From Brevibacterium siliguriense (GTDB taxonomy: Bacteria; Actinomycetota; Actinomycetes; Actinomycetales; Brevibacteriaceae), in the NCBI RefSeq assembly GCF_900105315.1, contig NZ_LT629766.1, positions 3,162,001 through 3,226,000 of the forward strand: DNA of 64,000 nucleotides, written 5' to 3'. Below, piece after piece: positions 1 to 9,187 of the stretch. The notes under the pieces are model-generated. The model was given only the letters and a program-made list of their open reading frames with translations, had not been told where the DNA came from and searched no databases. The number at the start of each line of letters is the position of its first letter. Position 1 is the stretch's first letter. A program made the position numbers and the translations under genes.

Positions 1-69
1 CCGGAAGAAGCCGGAGCCGGAGTCGAAGACCTTGCCCGTCAGGCGCTCAACCTGCTGGAGAGATCATGA
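1..69 (+). CDS. C-terminal end of an upstream gene (partial)
   Basis: An open frame runs from the window edge to a TGA at 67-69 and encodes about 22 residues ending in LARQALNLLERS. Its stop overlaps the ATG of the SDR gene (ATGA at 66-69), so it is the preceding gene of the same operon with translational coupling. The fragment is too short to name. In related operons this place is often held by a phosphotransferase-like or acyl-CoA enzyme, but nothing here proves that. Confidence 0.6.
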   Translation, partial: PEEAGAGVEDLARQALNLLERS

Positions 70-857
70 CCTCGACCCTGACCGGCAGGCGCGTCGTAGT
101 CACCGGAGCGGCAGGAGGAATCGGTGCAGCATTGGCCGCTGCACTCATCGACCGCGGCGCCGAAGTCGTCCTCGCCGATCTCTCCCCTGAAGTCAGCGGC
201 ACCGCCGCCGGGCTCGGCCCATCGGCATTCGCATGGATCGGAGACGTGTCTTCGGTCGAGGGAATCTCTGCGCTCATCGAATTCGCCGACGACCGCCTCG
301 GCGGGATCGATCTGTACTTCGCCAATGCCGGGATCATCGGTCCGGCGATGCTCGGCGAGAACGATGCGGACTGGGATGCGATCATCGACGTCAATATGCG
401 CGCTCATATCCGGGCCGCCCAGGCGCTCGTCCCCCGTTGGCAAGAAGCCGGTTCCGGATATTTCGTCGCCACCGCCTCGGCGGCGGGGCTGCTCACACAG
501 ATCGGCTCGGCCGCATATTCGGTGACTAAGCACGCTTCGGTCGGTTTCGCAGAATGGTTGGCCATGACCTATCGCGAAGACGGTATCCGCGCCTCGGTGA
601 TCTGTCCGATGGGCGTGAACACGAATCTGCTCGACGCTGCCGGAGCCGGCGGCGCCGCCCAGAAGGCTGTGACCTCAGCCGGGACTGTCCTGGAACCCGC
701 CGAGGTGGCCGTCATCGTTCTCGACGCCGTCGAAGACGAGCAGTTCCTCATCCTGCCGCATCCCGAGGTCCTCGAGATGTACCGGATGAAAGGCAGCGAC
801 TACGACCGCTGGCTGCGCGGAATGTCCCGCTACCAGGCGCGGCTCGAGGAACGGTGA
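66..857 (+). CDS. Short-chain dehydrogenase/reductase (SDR)
   Basis: A 263-residue classical SDR, a cytosolic NAD(P)-dependent oxidoreductase acting on a hydroxyl or keto group. The N-terminal cofactor motif TGAAGGIG is at residues 13-20, the structural NAG motif is in FANAGI, and the catalytic set is Ser about 138, Tyr151 and Lys155 (YSVTK). The length is typical of the family. The start overlaps the upstream stop (ATGA), and the acyl-CoA dehydrogenase follows after about 85 nt. With the ligase further on, this suggests a beta-oxidation-like or branched/cyclic acid catabolic operon. The substrate cannot be read from the sequence. Confidence 0.9.
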   Translation: MTSTLTGRRVVVTGAAGGIGAALAAALIDRGAEVVLADLSPEVSGTAAGLGPSAFAWIGDVSSVEGISALIEFADDRLGGIDLYFANAGIIGPAMLGENDADWDAIIDVNMRAHIRAAQALVPRWQEAGSGYFVATASAAGLLTQIGSAAYSVTKHASVGFAEWLAMTYREDGIRASVICPMGVNTNLLDAAGAGGAAQKAVTSAGTVLEPAEVAVIVLDAVEDEQFLILPHPEVLEMYRMKGSDYDRWLRGMSRYQARLEER

Positions 858-941
858 CACCGAACCCGCCACCGAGTGAGACCCGCCTGTGACCCAGCCT
901 CACAACAGTCTGAGACACACCGAGAGAAGCAAGGAGCACAC

Positions 942-2147
942 GTGTTGGAAATCAGCGAACGCGGACGCGAATATCAGCAGCGCCTGAATGCGTTCATGGA
1001 CGAGTTCGTCTACCCGGCCGAGCCGGTCTACGCCGAGCAGATGGCCGCGGCGGCCAGCCCTCACACACAGCCGCAGATCCTCGAGGAGCTCAAGGCCGAA
1101 GCGAAGAAGCAGGGGCTGTGGAACCTCTTCCACCCGCACCCGGAATGGGGCCCCGGACTGACGAACCTCGAATATGCTCCGCTGGCCGAGATCACCGGTC
1201 GCAGCCTGGAGATCGCTCCCGAGGCGATCAACTGCAATGCCCCAGACACCGGCAATATGGAGGTCTTCACGGTCTTCGGCACCGATGAGCACAAGGAGAA
1301 GTACCTCAAACCTCTGCTCGCAGGTGAGATCGCTTCGGCGTTCGCGATGACCGAGCCGGCTGTGGCCAGCTCCGATGCAACGAACGTCGAGATGAGCATG
1401 GAGCGCACCGACGACGGTTTTGTACTCAACGGCCGCAAGTGGTTTGCGTCGAACGCGATGCACCCGAACTGCCGGGTGCTCATCGTCATGGGAAAGACCG
1501 ATCCCACCGCCGAGGTGCACCGCCAGCAGTCGATGCTCGTCGTGCCGATCGATGCTGCCGGCGTCACCGTTGTGCGCAATCTTCCTGTCTACGGCTACGC
1601 CGACCGGGAAGGCCACGCCGAGATCATCTTCGAGAACGTGCTCGTGCCGTTCAAGGACATCCTCAAGGGTGAGGGCGAAGGCTTCGCCATCAGCCAGGCA
1701 CGCCTGGGCCCGGGCCGCATCCACCACTGCATGCGTGCCATCGGTGCCGCCGAGCGGGCACTCGAGCTCATGGTCAAGCGCGCCGACTCTCGCGTGACTT
1801 TCGGTGAGAAGCTGTCGAACCGAGCGAACATCCAGGACTGGATCGCCGAATCCCGGATCGAAATCGATCAGGCCCGCCTGCTGACTCTGCACGCCGCGGA
1901 CATGATGGACAAGTACGGCAACAAGGTCGCGAAGAACGAGATCGCCGAGATCAAGGTCGTCGCACCGACGATGGCGTTGAAGGTCATCGATCGGGCGGTT
2001 CAGGTCCACGGCGGCGGAGGAGTCACCGAGGACTTCCCACTGGCCCGGATGTGGGCGCATATGCGCACCCTGCGTCTGGCAGATGGACCGGATGAAGTGC
2101 ACAAGCGCTCCATCGCCCGCAATGAGATCAGGAAATACCGCGGCTGA
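942..2147 (+). CDS. Acyl-CoA dehydrogenase, ACAD10/11-like
   Basis: A 401-residue FAD enzyme that would introduce an alpha-beta double bond into an acyl-CoA. An in-frame ATG exists at 876, but GTG at 942 is preferred: AAGGAG at 931-936 sits 5 nt upstream and the conserved helical N-terminus (ISERGREYQQRLNAFM) begins there. The middle domain has the family pattern FAMTEPAVASSDATN, and the stretch around NCRVLIVMGKTDP is typical of ACAD10/11-like members. The C-terminus ends ADGPDEVHKRSIARNEIRKY, as in this family. It lies between the SDR and the acyl-CoA ligase on the same strand. Confidence 0.92.
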   Translation: MLEISERGREYQQRLNAFMDEFVYPAEPVYAEQMAAAASPHTQPQILEELKAEAKKQGLWNLFHPHPEWGPGLTNLEYAPLAEITGRSLEIAPEAINCNAPDTGNMEVFTVFGTDEHKEKYLKPLLAGEIASAFAMTEPAVASSDATNVEMSMERTDDGFVLNGRKWFASNAMHPNCRVLIVMGKTDPTAEVHRQQSMLVVPIDAAGVTVVRNLPVYGYADREGHAEIIFENVLVPFKDILKGEGEGFAISQARLGPGRIHHCMRAIGAAERALELMVKRADSRVTFGEKLSNRANIQDWIAESRIEIDQARLLTLHAADMMDKYGNKVAKNEIAEIKVVAPTMALKVIDRAVQVHGGGGVTEDFPLARMWAHMRTLRLADGPDEVHKRSIARNEIRKYRG

Positions 2148-2232
2148 GGTCGGCTCTTCCGCGATACAGTGAGACCCCACTGGGCCCGCAGCAGTGTGCA
2201 CGGGCCCGGTACCGCCTGCGAAAGGATGTTCA

Positions 2233-3963
2233 ATGACGAACAATTGGTTTGAGGATCGCCCATGGATCACCACTTTGGGCGATCTCGCTCAGGAGCCCTA
2301 TGTGCTGCCGGATTCCACGCCCTTGGCCGACCTGGCTGACACAGTCGACGCCCGTGGCGACGAGGAGGGCATCAACTACTACGGATTCACCCTGACCTGG
2401 GCGGAGTTCGACCGGTGGTCTACAGCTTTCGCCGCGTTCCTCTCGGCCCACGGGATCAAGCCCGGCGACCGTGTCGGCATCTATGACCAGAACACCCCAG
2501 CGTTCGTCATCTCCGCCTACGGGATCTGGAAGGCCGGAGGCACCGTCGTCCCCCTCAACCCCATGTACCGCGGCGAGCTCGAGCACATCTTCTCCGATTC
2601 GGGGGTCAAGGGACTCGTCGTCTCTCAGGCCGCATATCTCGACCGGGTCAAGGACTATACAGCGGACGTGCCACTCGTCGTGCTCAGCGATGACCGCAGT
2701 TTCCAGACGGATGGCCCCGAACCGATCTTCGCAATGTTCGACAAGCTGCCGGGCTTCGAGGACCTGCCGCCGCTCGAAGGACGTTTTGCGTTCGCAGAGG
2801 CGGTGGAGGACAACCTCGATACCGATTTCACCCCATGCTCCCCCGCTCCGTCGGACCTCGGTCTCATCGCCTACACGTCCGGCACTTCGGGACGGTCGAA
2901 GGGAGCGGCTGCGACCCATGCGAATATCTCGAGCAACTCGCGCTATTGCCTGCGCAATCCGATCCTCGGCCCCGGTGACGGCTACGTCTCACTGGCTCCC
3001 CTGTTCCACATCACCGGATTCATCTGCCAGTTCCTGGCGGCCGTGGCCGGCGGTGCCCGGCTCATCCTCAACTATCGTTTCGAGCCCGGTTCGCTCATCT
3101 CCCTGTGTGATCGGGAGAAGCCTGCGTACATGGCCGGCCCGGCCACGATCTACACGGCGATGATGGCGCACCCCGACTTCAGCGCCGAGAAGTTCGCATC
3201 CTTCAAATCTCTCATGTCCGGCGGCGCACCTCTGCCCGAAGGATTGGTCAACAAGTTCGAAGAGCGAGCCGAGATCTATGTCGGTCAGGGGTACGGCCTG
3301 TCGGAGACCTGCGCTCAGGTCGCCACCGTGCCGCATGGATTCCAAGCCCCGGTCGACCCGGACAACGGGAACCTCGCCTGCGGTCTGCCGCAGCCGGACA
3401 CCATGATCCGCATCCTCGATGATGACGGTCAGCCCGTGGGCCCCGGGGAGGTCGGAGAGGTTGCGATCTCCGGACCGCAGGTGGTCTCCAGTTACCTCAA
3501 CAATCCGCAGGCCACCGCCGAGCAGATCCCCAACGGTGAGCTGCACACCGGCGATGTCGGGTTCATGAATGAAGACGGGTGGCTGTTCATCGTCGACCGG
3601 AAGAAGGACATGATCAATGCCTCCGGGTTCAAGGTCTGGCCCCGTGAAGTGGAGGATGTGCTCTACATGCACCCGGCCGTCCAGGAGGCAGCTGTCGTGG
3701 GCATCCCCGATGACTACCGTGGCGAGGATGTGTCGGCTTTCGTCACCCTGCAGCCCGGCGCCGAGGCGACCGCTGAGGACATCATGTCATTCTGCCGGCA
3801 GAAGCTCGCCTCCTATAAGGCTCCGCACCAGGTGACGTTCATCGATCAGCTGCCGAAGACGAGTTCCGGTAAGATCCTGCGACGGACCATCCGCGCCGAT
3901 GCCGTCGAAGCCGCCCGAGCAGCAAAAGAGGCCGCTGAGAAGTCAGCAGCTCCCGCCGACTGA
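2233..3963 (+). CDS. AMP-forming acyl-CoA synthetase / ligase
   Basis: A 576-residue ANL-superfamily enzyme that activates a carboxylic acid to its CoA thioester with ATP. Visible motifs are the phosphate-binding loop YTSGTSGRSKGA, GYGLSETCAQ, the adenylate-binding region HTGDVGFMNEDGW followed by VDRKKDMI, and the C-terminal KTSSGKILRR with the catalytic lysine. ATG at 2233 is chosen over the in-frame ATG at 2194 because AAAGGA (2221-2226) precedes it. It closes the SDR-ACAD-ligase operon and probably supplies the acyl-CoA substrate. The acid used is unknown. Confidence 0.93.
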   Translation: MTNNWFEDRPWITTLGDLAQEPYVLPDSTPLADLADTVDARGDEEGINYYGFTLTWAEFDRWSTAFAAFLSAHGIKPGDRVGIYDQNTPAFVISAYGIWKAGGTVVPLNPMYRGELEHIFSDSGVKGLVVSQAAYLDRVKDYTADVPLVVLSDDRSFQTDGPEPIFAMFDKLPGFEDLPPLEGRFAFAEAVEDNLDTDFTPCSPAPSDLGLIAYTSGTSGRSKGAAATHANISSNSRYCLRNPILGPGDGYVSLAPLFHITGFICQFLAAVAGGARLILNYRFEPGSLISLCDREKPAYMAGPATIYTAMMAHPDFSAEKFASFKSLMSGGAPLPEGLVNKFEERAEIYVGQGYGLSETCAQVATVPHGFQAPVDPDNGNLACGLPQPDTMIRILDDDGQPVGPGEVGEVAISGPQVVSSYLNNPQATAEQIPNGELHTGDVGFMNEDGWLFIVDRKKDMINASGFKVWPREVEDVLYMHPAVQEAAVVGIPDDYRGEDVSAFVTLQPGAEATAEDIMSFCRQKLASYKAPHQVTFIDQLPKTSSGKILRRTIRADAVEAARAAKEAAEKSAAPAD

Positions 3964-3976
3964 GGGCGGCTGCCTA

Positions 3977-4036
3977 GAGTTGCGGACGTTCCGTGCCGGA
4001 TTTTAAGCAGAATCCCGCACGGAACGTCCGCAACTC
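3977..4036. repeat. Long near-perfect inverted repeat between convergent genes
   Basis: Arms 3977-3996 and 4017-4036 are perfect 20-bp reverse complements. The stem continues inward with one mismatch to about 25 of 26 pairs, leaving an 8-nt loop at 4003-4010. It lies between the ligase stop (3963, plus strand) and the end of the small minus-strand gene (4063), so a bidirectional terminator is the simplest role. No strong T-run follows on either side, and the stem is much longer than a normal terminator. A REP-like or mobile palindrome is the alternative. Confidence 0.75.
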
Positions 4037-4062
4037 CTTCATTCGGGCAACGACCACGGTGT

Positions 4063-4314
4063 TCAGGGGACGCGTGATGCCGGGTGCTTGTCTGCTTCGC
4101 TGATGATCGCAGCAGTCTGGTCGGCTTCCTCGACGATTCCTGCCATCTCCCAGCGGCCATGGACCGGGCAACGCTGGAAGCGGTACGCACCGAAGCGGAT
4201 CGATTTGAAAGAGACCAGCGGAATCCAGCGAGTGCGATAGTATCCGCCGCCGGAGCAGCGGACGATGACTTCATCGGCATAGGTCTTCTCGCTCATGGCC
4301 TCAGGATAGCTCAT
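4063..4314 (-). CDS. Small conserved actinobacterial protein, zinc-ribbon-like
   Basis: An 83-residue protein with the pattern VRCSGGGYYRTRWIPLVSFKSIRFGAYRFQRCPVHGRW. It resembles small actinobacterial proteins with a C...CPVG.HW core that look like a half zinc ribbon; here one Cys lies near residue 20 and CPVH near residue 49. No function is known to me. ATG at 4314 has AAGGAGG only 1 nt upstream. The second ATG (4296) has a weak GAGG nearby, so the start is uncertain. Confidence 0.65.
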   Translation of the reverse strand: MSYPEAMSEKTYADEVIVRCSGGGYYRTRWIPLVSFKSIRFGAYRFQRCPVHGRWEMAGIVEEADQTAAIISEADKHPASRVP

Positions 4315-4420
4315 GCCTCCTTGCCAGATGCGAGGGAATCAAGCTGCGAGCAGTTCCAGTTTGCGGCTGTTTGCCGACGGAGCCTTCGAACCTCGGCGAC
4401 TCAGGTGAGATGGCTGCGGT

Positions 4421-7024
4421 TCAGCTCAAGCTGACGGTTTCGGCGCCGCCGATGGAGGCGAAGCGATTGGGCTGACAGGTGAGCAGAATGACCTGAGCGG
4501 TGCGCCCGACATTGCCGAGGATGACGTTGAGGGCGGCCAGGCGCTGCTCATCGGAGAATCCGAAGGCATCGTCGAGGATGACTGGCGCGCCGGCTTCCGC
4601 ATCGACGAGGGTGGCCACAGCGAGGCGGCCGATGAGCGCCAGCTGTTCCTTCGTCCCGCCGGAGAGCGCGTCGAAGGCGACGGTTCGTCCGTCGAGAGTG
4701 CGGGAGACGATTTCGAGATCCTCGGAGATCTCCACCGACAGCCCCTGGCCGAAGATCACTCGTCCCAGCTTCTCGATCGCTTCCTTGAATGGGGCCACGT
4801 ACCTCCGCTGAGCCTCTTCCTTGCGCGTGAGCACAGTGTCGCGCAGCAGCCGGATCGCATTCGCCTGACGTTGCACGCGAGTCAGCTTGGATCGGATGGA
4901 CTCGACGTTCTGCTCCGCGACCTTGAGCTTGTCGTAGATGCCTTCGGCCGCACGATCATCGATGAGAGCCGAGAGTTGGTCGACTTCCTGCCGGTCTTTC
5001 TCCTGCTGCTTCTGCTTGCTTTCGACAAGCTGACGAGCGTTCTGCAGTCGCATCTCCAGGGTGTCGGGGTCGGCGGCTTCGTAGTTGGACCGTGCGGCTT
5101 CGGCCTCGTCGTCCAACCCTGTGTGGGCCAACGCTGCGGCGCTCAGGGCTTCCTCAAGGAACTCATCGGAAATCGCTTCCCTGTCCGTGTTCAGGCGGGT
5201 GCTGAGGTTCTGCAGCGTCGTCGCCGCCTGCTCATGCGTCGACTGCGCGCGCACGGCCGCCATTCGCGCTTCGTCTCGGTCGGCACGGATACGTTCGAGC
5301 GCGGTTCTGGCCGTCTCAACGAGTGCAGTCGCGTCGTCGACGGCTGCCGTCGTCGATTCGACTCGTGCTTCGAGGTCATCGATCGACGCGGCAGCTTCGC
5401 TCGTATCGGCGGGGTCCCCCGCCACGTGTTCAGCTCGGGTGAGTGCGGCATCGAGTTCGTCGCGGTCATCGTCACCGATGAGTACCCGCAGAGTCGACGT
5501 AGCTTCTGCCAAAACGGCCTCGGCATCAGTGCGCACCTCGCTGCGTTCTCGTGCCTGTTCAAGCGTGGTCACGCTGAGCCGGTCGAGTTCGGTGTCGAGC
5601 AAGTTCTGCGCGGATTCGAGCTCCCGGTCGAGCTCGGCCGGTGACTGTCCCGGACGCACAGTGATGTCGACGACGGAGTCGACGAAGATCCGCAGGTCGG
5701 ATGTGACGGCGAATTCCTCAGCGGAATCCTTCGGCACGTCCACGCCGTCGATGCTCACGGAGGTGTGGCCTAGCCGGCGAGCCACGATCTGTGCGGCGGC
5801 CGCGGTCTTCGCGTTCTGCGCAATGCGCAGCTCGGTGAACAGTCCGCCGAGTTTCTCGACGTCTTTGGCGGTCACAGCGATCGACCCGATCGTCGCTTTC
5901 GCTTCGACGGCTCTGCGCTCCTGTTCGCGGATATCGGCAAGTCTCTTCCGCAGAGCCTCGACCTCTTTGCGTGCGCGGGCACGAGCGAGTTCAGCAGATG
6001 CGGTCTTCGCCTCTTCCTGGGCGCTCACGAGTTCGGTCTGTCGGTCCTCCAGGCTCTTCTGTGCTTCGGCGAGAGCCGAGTCCTTTTCCTGGTGAGTCGC
6101 GGTGTCCTTCTCGAGGGCATCGTCGGCAGCCTTGGCCGCCTTTTCGGCCGTGGCTGTCTCGGTGATGAGTGTCCGGCGGCGGTCGAGAGCTTCCTCGGCA
6201 CGCTGACGTTCTCTCTGTGCGGCACTCGCGCGTTCGAGAGCTCGATCGAGTTCGTTCTTGAGCCCGGACACGGCTTGCACGGCAGCTTCGGCGTCTTCTC
6301 GTTCGGTCACTGCCGATTCCAGCTGGGTGCGCACGCTCTTCAGCCTCTCAGCTGCTCGAGCATGCCGGTCGACGAGTCCGTCCATGTCGGCGCTGCGAGA
6401 CTCCAACTCACGATACAGCTCTTCCGCGCCGGGCAGTTCCTCCGTGAGCCTACGCAGCTCACCCGTCTCCTTGCCTTTGGCCGTGAAGAATCTCTGGTAT
6501 TCGGCGTTGACTCTGTCCAAGAAGGCGTCGTGGTCAGCCGGCTCTTCCCCTGCCTCACCCAGAGCACCGTGCAGAGCCTTGATCTCGGCTAAGGACGCCT
6601 GATCGAGGCTGCGGCCCTGCGCGACGTCGAGCGCGTCGAGTAGGTCGACGTCGACGGTGTCATCCAGAATCGCCAAGAAGCGCTCGTGTGCTTCGCTGCC
6701 GCTGAGCTGTTCAGGCACAGGCTTGAGGATGCTCAGTTCGGTGAAGGGCTGTTTGATCCAGCGTTTACCGTACCGGACCTCGTAGTCCCCGGTGCTCAGG
6801 TGCAGTTCGACCTGCGGACCGACGTCCGAGCCGACTGGCTGGGTGTCTTTGACACTGGCTTTGCGGGAGCTGTCCTTGTCTTCCCGCAGCTGTGTGATGG
6901 CCTGGTGGATCGAGGACTTCCCGACCTCGTTCGGTCCCTCGACGATCGTCACGCCGGAGCTGAAGTCGACGGTGGCGTCGCTGATGGCGCGATAGTTGAT
7001 GAGGCGAATGGAATGGAGTCTCAA
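4421..7024 (-). CDS. SMC-like AAA ATPase (SbcC/YhaN-like), partner of nuclease
   Basis: An 867-residue ATPase of the Rad50/SbcC/YhaN type, likely acting in DNA end processing. Walker A is GPNEVGKSS at residues 30-38 after the typical N-terminal RLINYRAI. The middle is long Glu/Arg/Ala-rich heptad sequence forming two coiled coils around a small central segment. The C-terminus carries the signature LSGGTKEQ and Walker B PVILDDAF. No CxxC zinc hook is visible; the only cysteine I see is in LLTCQPN near the end. This favours the hookless YhaN-like branch over true SbcC. The start is TTG at 7022-7024, overlapping the nuclease stop, so the two are co-translated. Confidence 0.88.
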   Translation of the reverse strand: MRLHSIRLINYRAISDATVDFSSGVTIVEGPNEVGKSSIHQAITQLREDKDSSRKASVKDTQPVGSDVGPQVELHLSTGDYEVRYGKRWIKQPFTELSILKPVPEQLSGSEAHERFLAILDDTVDVDLLDALDVAQGRSLDQASLAEIKALHGALGEAGEEPADHDAFLDRVNAEYQRFFTAKGKETGELRRLTEELPGAEELYRELESRSADMDGLVDRHARAAERLKSVRTQLESAVTEREDAEAAVQAVSGLKNELDRALERASAAQRERQRAEEALDRRRTLITETATAEKAAKAADDALEKDTATHQEKDSALAEAQKSLEDRQTELVSAQEEAKTASAELARARARKEVEALRKRLADIREQERRAVEAKATIGSIAVTAKDVEKLGGLFTELRIAQNAKTAAAAQIVARRLGHTSVSIDGVDVPKDSAEEFAVTSDLRIFVDSVVDITVRPGQSPAELDRELESAQNLLDTELDRLSVTTLEQARERSEVRTDAEAVLAEATSTLRVLIGDDDRDELDAALTRAEHVAGDPADTSEAAASIDDLEARVESTTAAVDDATALVETARTALERIRADRDEARMAAVRAQSTHEQAATTLQNLSTRLNTDREAISDEFLEEALSAAALAHTGLDDEAEAARSNYEAADPDTLEMRLQNARQLVESKQKQQEKDRQEVDQLSALIDDRAAEGIYDKLKVAEQNVESIRSKLTRVQRQANAIRLLRDTVLTRKEEAQRRYVAPFKEAIEKLGRVIFGQGLSVEISEDLEIVSRTLDGRTVAFDALSGGTKEQLALIGRLAVATLVDAEAGAPVILDDAFGFSDEQRLAALNVILGNVGRTAQVILLTCQPNRFASIGGAETVSLS

Positions 7025-8154
7025 GAACCGCTCCTTGCGAATCGGAAGAGCAGACCGAGTGCGTCTTGAGCCGTGACTGCTGACTCGTCGTCTGCAGCGG
7101 CTCGTGCGGAGAGTTCGTCGAGGGTCTCCTGCAGATATCCGCTCAGTCCGAGATCGGCGAAGTCTTCGTCTGCGGCGACGACGGCCAAGTCCATGTGCCG
7201 TTCCCAGAGCGAGACGAGGGCGAACAGGTCGGAGAAATGGTCGAGCTGTTCATCGAGGCGGGCCTTCGCTGCCGTCGGCAGAGTGCCGCGCAGGATCAGC
7301 CACACCGCTGTCCGGTCCTTATCAGGAATGGAGCTCATCCGCTCTTCGAACTCGGTGACATCCTCGGCAGAGTTGAGGTCGGTTTCGATGACGGTGAAGG
7401 CCCAGGTGCCGACGTGGATCTTCTCGACCTCGGCGTGGTGAGTGTCGGCGTCGATATCGACAAGGAGAACATTGCCCGGGTCTGTCTCACGCCGAGAAGT
7501 CACCTCCGGTGCTCCCGGGTACCAGATTCGGTCAGAGACGTCGAAGGTCGCATGCCGATCACCGAGAGCGACGAACTGGGCACGGTTCTCATCCAGAAGG
7601 GCCCGCAGATGATCGGTATCGATCGTCGCCAACGATTCTCTGTCCGGGTCGAGGGTGCTCACGGCCCCGTGGCCGGCAATGATGCGGATATCACCGGCGG
7701 CCACCTCTCCGAGATCGTTCGTCGCTGCGGCGACGAGATCACCTTGGGGATGTTTGGAGGACCAGGGGGCGCCGATGATCTCGACCCCGGGGACGACGGT
7801 GAAGGGGTCGCTGTTGCGCAGGACGTGCACGTGGGCGGGCACCCGTGAGGAGAAGGCCGGGGAGTCATAGATAGATGCGGCATCCAGAGGGTCGTGATTT
7901 CCGGGAAGCAACACGATTGGCACGGTGAACGCATTGAGGACTTCGAAGGTGCGGGCGATGATCGCTCGGTCAAGCTGGTTCGTTTCGAACACGTCTCCGC
8001 AGACGAGGACGAACTCCGCACCTTCCTCGACGGCGAGCGCACCGATGCGAGCGACTGCGTCGAGACGGGCGCGGTGGAACCTCGGTCGCGCTTCTTCGCT
8101 GAGGTAGTGCGCGGTCATACCCAGCTGCCAGTCGCCCGTGGCGATGAATCTCAT
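7021..8154 (-). CDS. Metallophosphoesterase, SbcD/Mre11/YhaO-like nuclease
   Basis: A 377-residue calcineurin-like phosphoesterase and the predicted nuclease subunit of the ATPase encoded downstream. Motif I is GDWQ (residues 7-10), motif II CGDVFE (D54), motif III GNHD (85-88), followed by AGHGAV and GDRHA. The canonical motif I is DxH; here Gln10 replaces the His, which I recall in other actinobacterial members of this subgroup. ATG at 8154 is chosen because GAGGAGG lies 5 nt upstream; the in-frame ATG at 8178 has no such site. It is first of a two-gene operon. Confidence 0.88.
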   Translation of the reverse strand: MRFIATGDWQLGMTAHYLSEEARPRFHRARLDAVARIGALAVEEGAEFVLVCGDVFETNQLDRAIIARTFEVLNAFTVPIVLLPGNHDPLDAASIYDSPAFSSRVPAHVHVLRNSDPFTVVPGVEIIGAPWSSKHPQGDLVAAATNDLGEVAAGDIRIIAGHGAVSTLDPDRESLATIDTDHLRALLDENRAQFVALGDRHATFDVSDRIWYPGAPEVTSRRETDPGNVLLVDIDADTHHAEVEKIHVGTWAFTVIETDLNSAEDVTEFEERMSSIPDKDRTAVWLILRGTLPTAAKARLDEQLDHFSDLFALVSLWERHMDLAVVAADEDFADLGLSGYLQETLDELSARAAADDESAVTAQDALGLLFRFARSGS

Positions 8155-8256
8155 CTGTCCCTCCTCGATCGCTCCCATCTTACGGTCGCAGATTCACCCT
8201 ATCGGCAGGCACTGACTCAAGTGATCTGCCCCACATACATACCCTCAAATCGAGAC

Positions 8257-8275
8257 TTAGGTTAGGCTAATCATT
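8257..8275 (+). promoter_or_regulatory. DtxR/IdeR-type iron box
   Basis: The 19 bases TTAGGTTAGGCTAATCATT match the DtxR/IdeR operator consensus TTAGGTTAGGCTAACCTAA at the first 14 positions. The site ends one base before the GTG of the siderophore ATPase. It probably also contains the -10 region, so an iron-loaded repressor would block transcription of the whole uptake operon. The mRNA may be leaderless, as no Shine-Dalgarno is visible. Confidence 0.8.
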
Positions 8276-8276
8276 T

Positions 8277-9101
8277 GTGAACGCGATTGCACTGACAGCC
8301 ACCGGCCTCAATCTGGGCTACGACCGTACCGAGGTCGTCCATGACGTGAGCCTGACGATCGTCCCCGGACGGGTCACCGCCCTGCTCGGACCCAACGGGT
8401 CGGGCAAGTCGACCGTCCTGCGCTCATTGGCCCGTCTGCACCCGATCACCTCGGGCGACGTCGTCATCACCGAGGCGGACGCAGATACTCCATCAAGCAA
8501 TCTGACGGCCAGAGAGTTCGCCCGGTTCGTCACCCTGCTGTCCCAGTCGCGCCCGCACCCGTCGGGCCTCAGCGTCCGTGAGATCGTCACTTTCGGCCGC
8601 CACCCGCACCGCAAGCGCTTCGCCGGACTCACCGAGGCCGATCACAGTGCGATCGATCGTGCGCTGACGCTGACCGGAACCACGGCGATGGCCGGTCGCC
8701 CGGTCGACCAGCTCTCCGGCGGAGAACTCCAACGCGTATGGCTGGCGACCTGCCTGGCGCAGGACACCGGCGTGCTGCTGCTCGACGAACCGACGAACCA
8801 TCTGGACCTGCGCTACCAGGTCGAGATCCTCGACCTCATGCGCGAACTCGCCGATGACCACGACATCGCCGTCGGTGTCGTCCTCCACGATCTCGAGCAC
8901 GCGGCCACCGTGGCAGACCACGTCGTCCTGCTCGAACAGGGCCGCATCCGCTCGGTCGGCACCTGCGAGGACGTGCTCACAACCGAGGTCCTCAGCGAGG
9001 TCTACGGGCTGCCCATCACGACTCGGATCGACGCGGACACGGGCCTGGTCCGGATCGAGGCCCTCCACCGACGGTCCCGCCGCCCGGCCGCCACCCTCTG
9101 A
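8277..9101 (+). CDS. Ferric siderophore ABC transporter, ATP-binding protein (FepC/FhuC-like)
   Basis: A 274-residue cytoplasmic ATPase of the iron-siderophore importer class. Walker A GPNGSGKST is at residues 38-46. The signature LSGGELQRV is followed by Walker B VLLLDEPTNHLD and the H-loop in VVLHDLEH. GTG at 8277 is the likely start, directly after the iron box. It is the first gene of the operon, followed by the binding protein and the permease. Substrate class is inferred from the FecCD-type permease and the iron box; the exact siderophore is unknown. Confidence 0.92.
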   Translation: MNAIALTATGLNLGYDRTEVVHDVSLTIVPGRVTALLGPNGSGKSTVLRSLARLHPITSGDVVITEADADTPSSNLTAREFARFVTLLSQSRPHPSGLSVREIVTFGRHPHRKRFAGLTEADHSAIDRALTLTGTTAMAGRPVDQLSGGELQRVWLATCLAQDTGVLLLDEPTNHLDLRYQVEILDLMRELADDHDIAVGVVLHDLEHAATVADHVVLLEQGRIRSVGTCEDVLTTEVLSEVYGLPITTRIDADTGLVRIEALHRRSRRPAATL

Positions 9102-9187
9102 GCGCCCGCCCTCAACCCCATGACGTTCACACCCTGATATCGCATCGCCTCAATCCCGATCACCGATCGGCCCACAGAAAGAAGACC

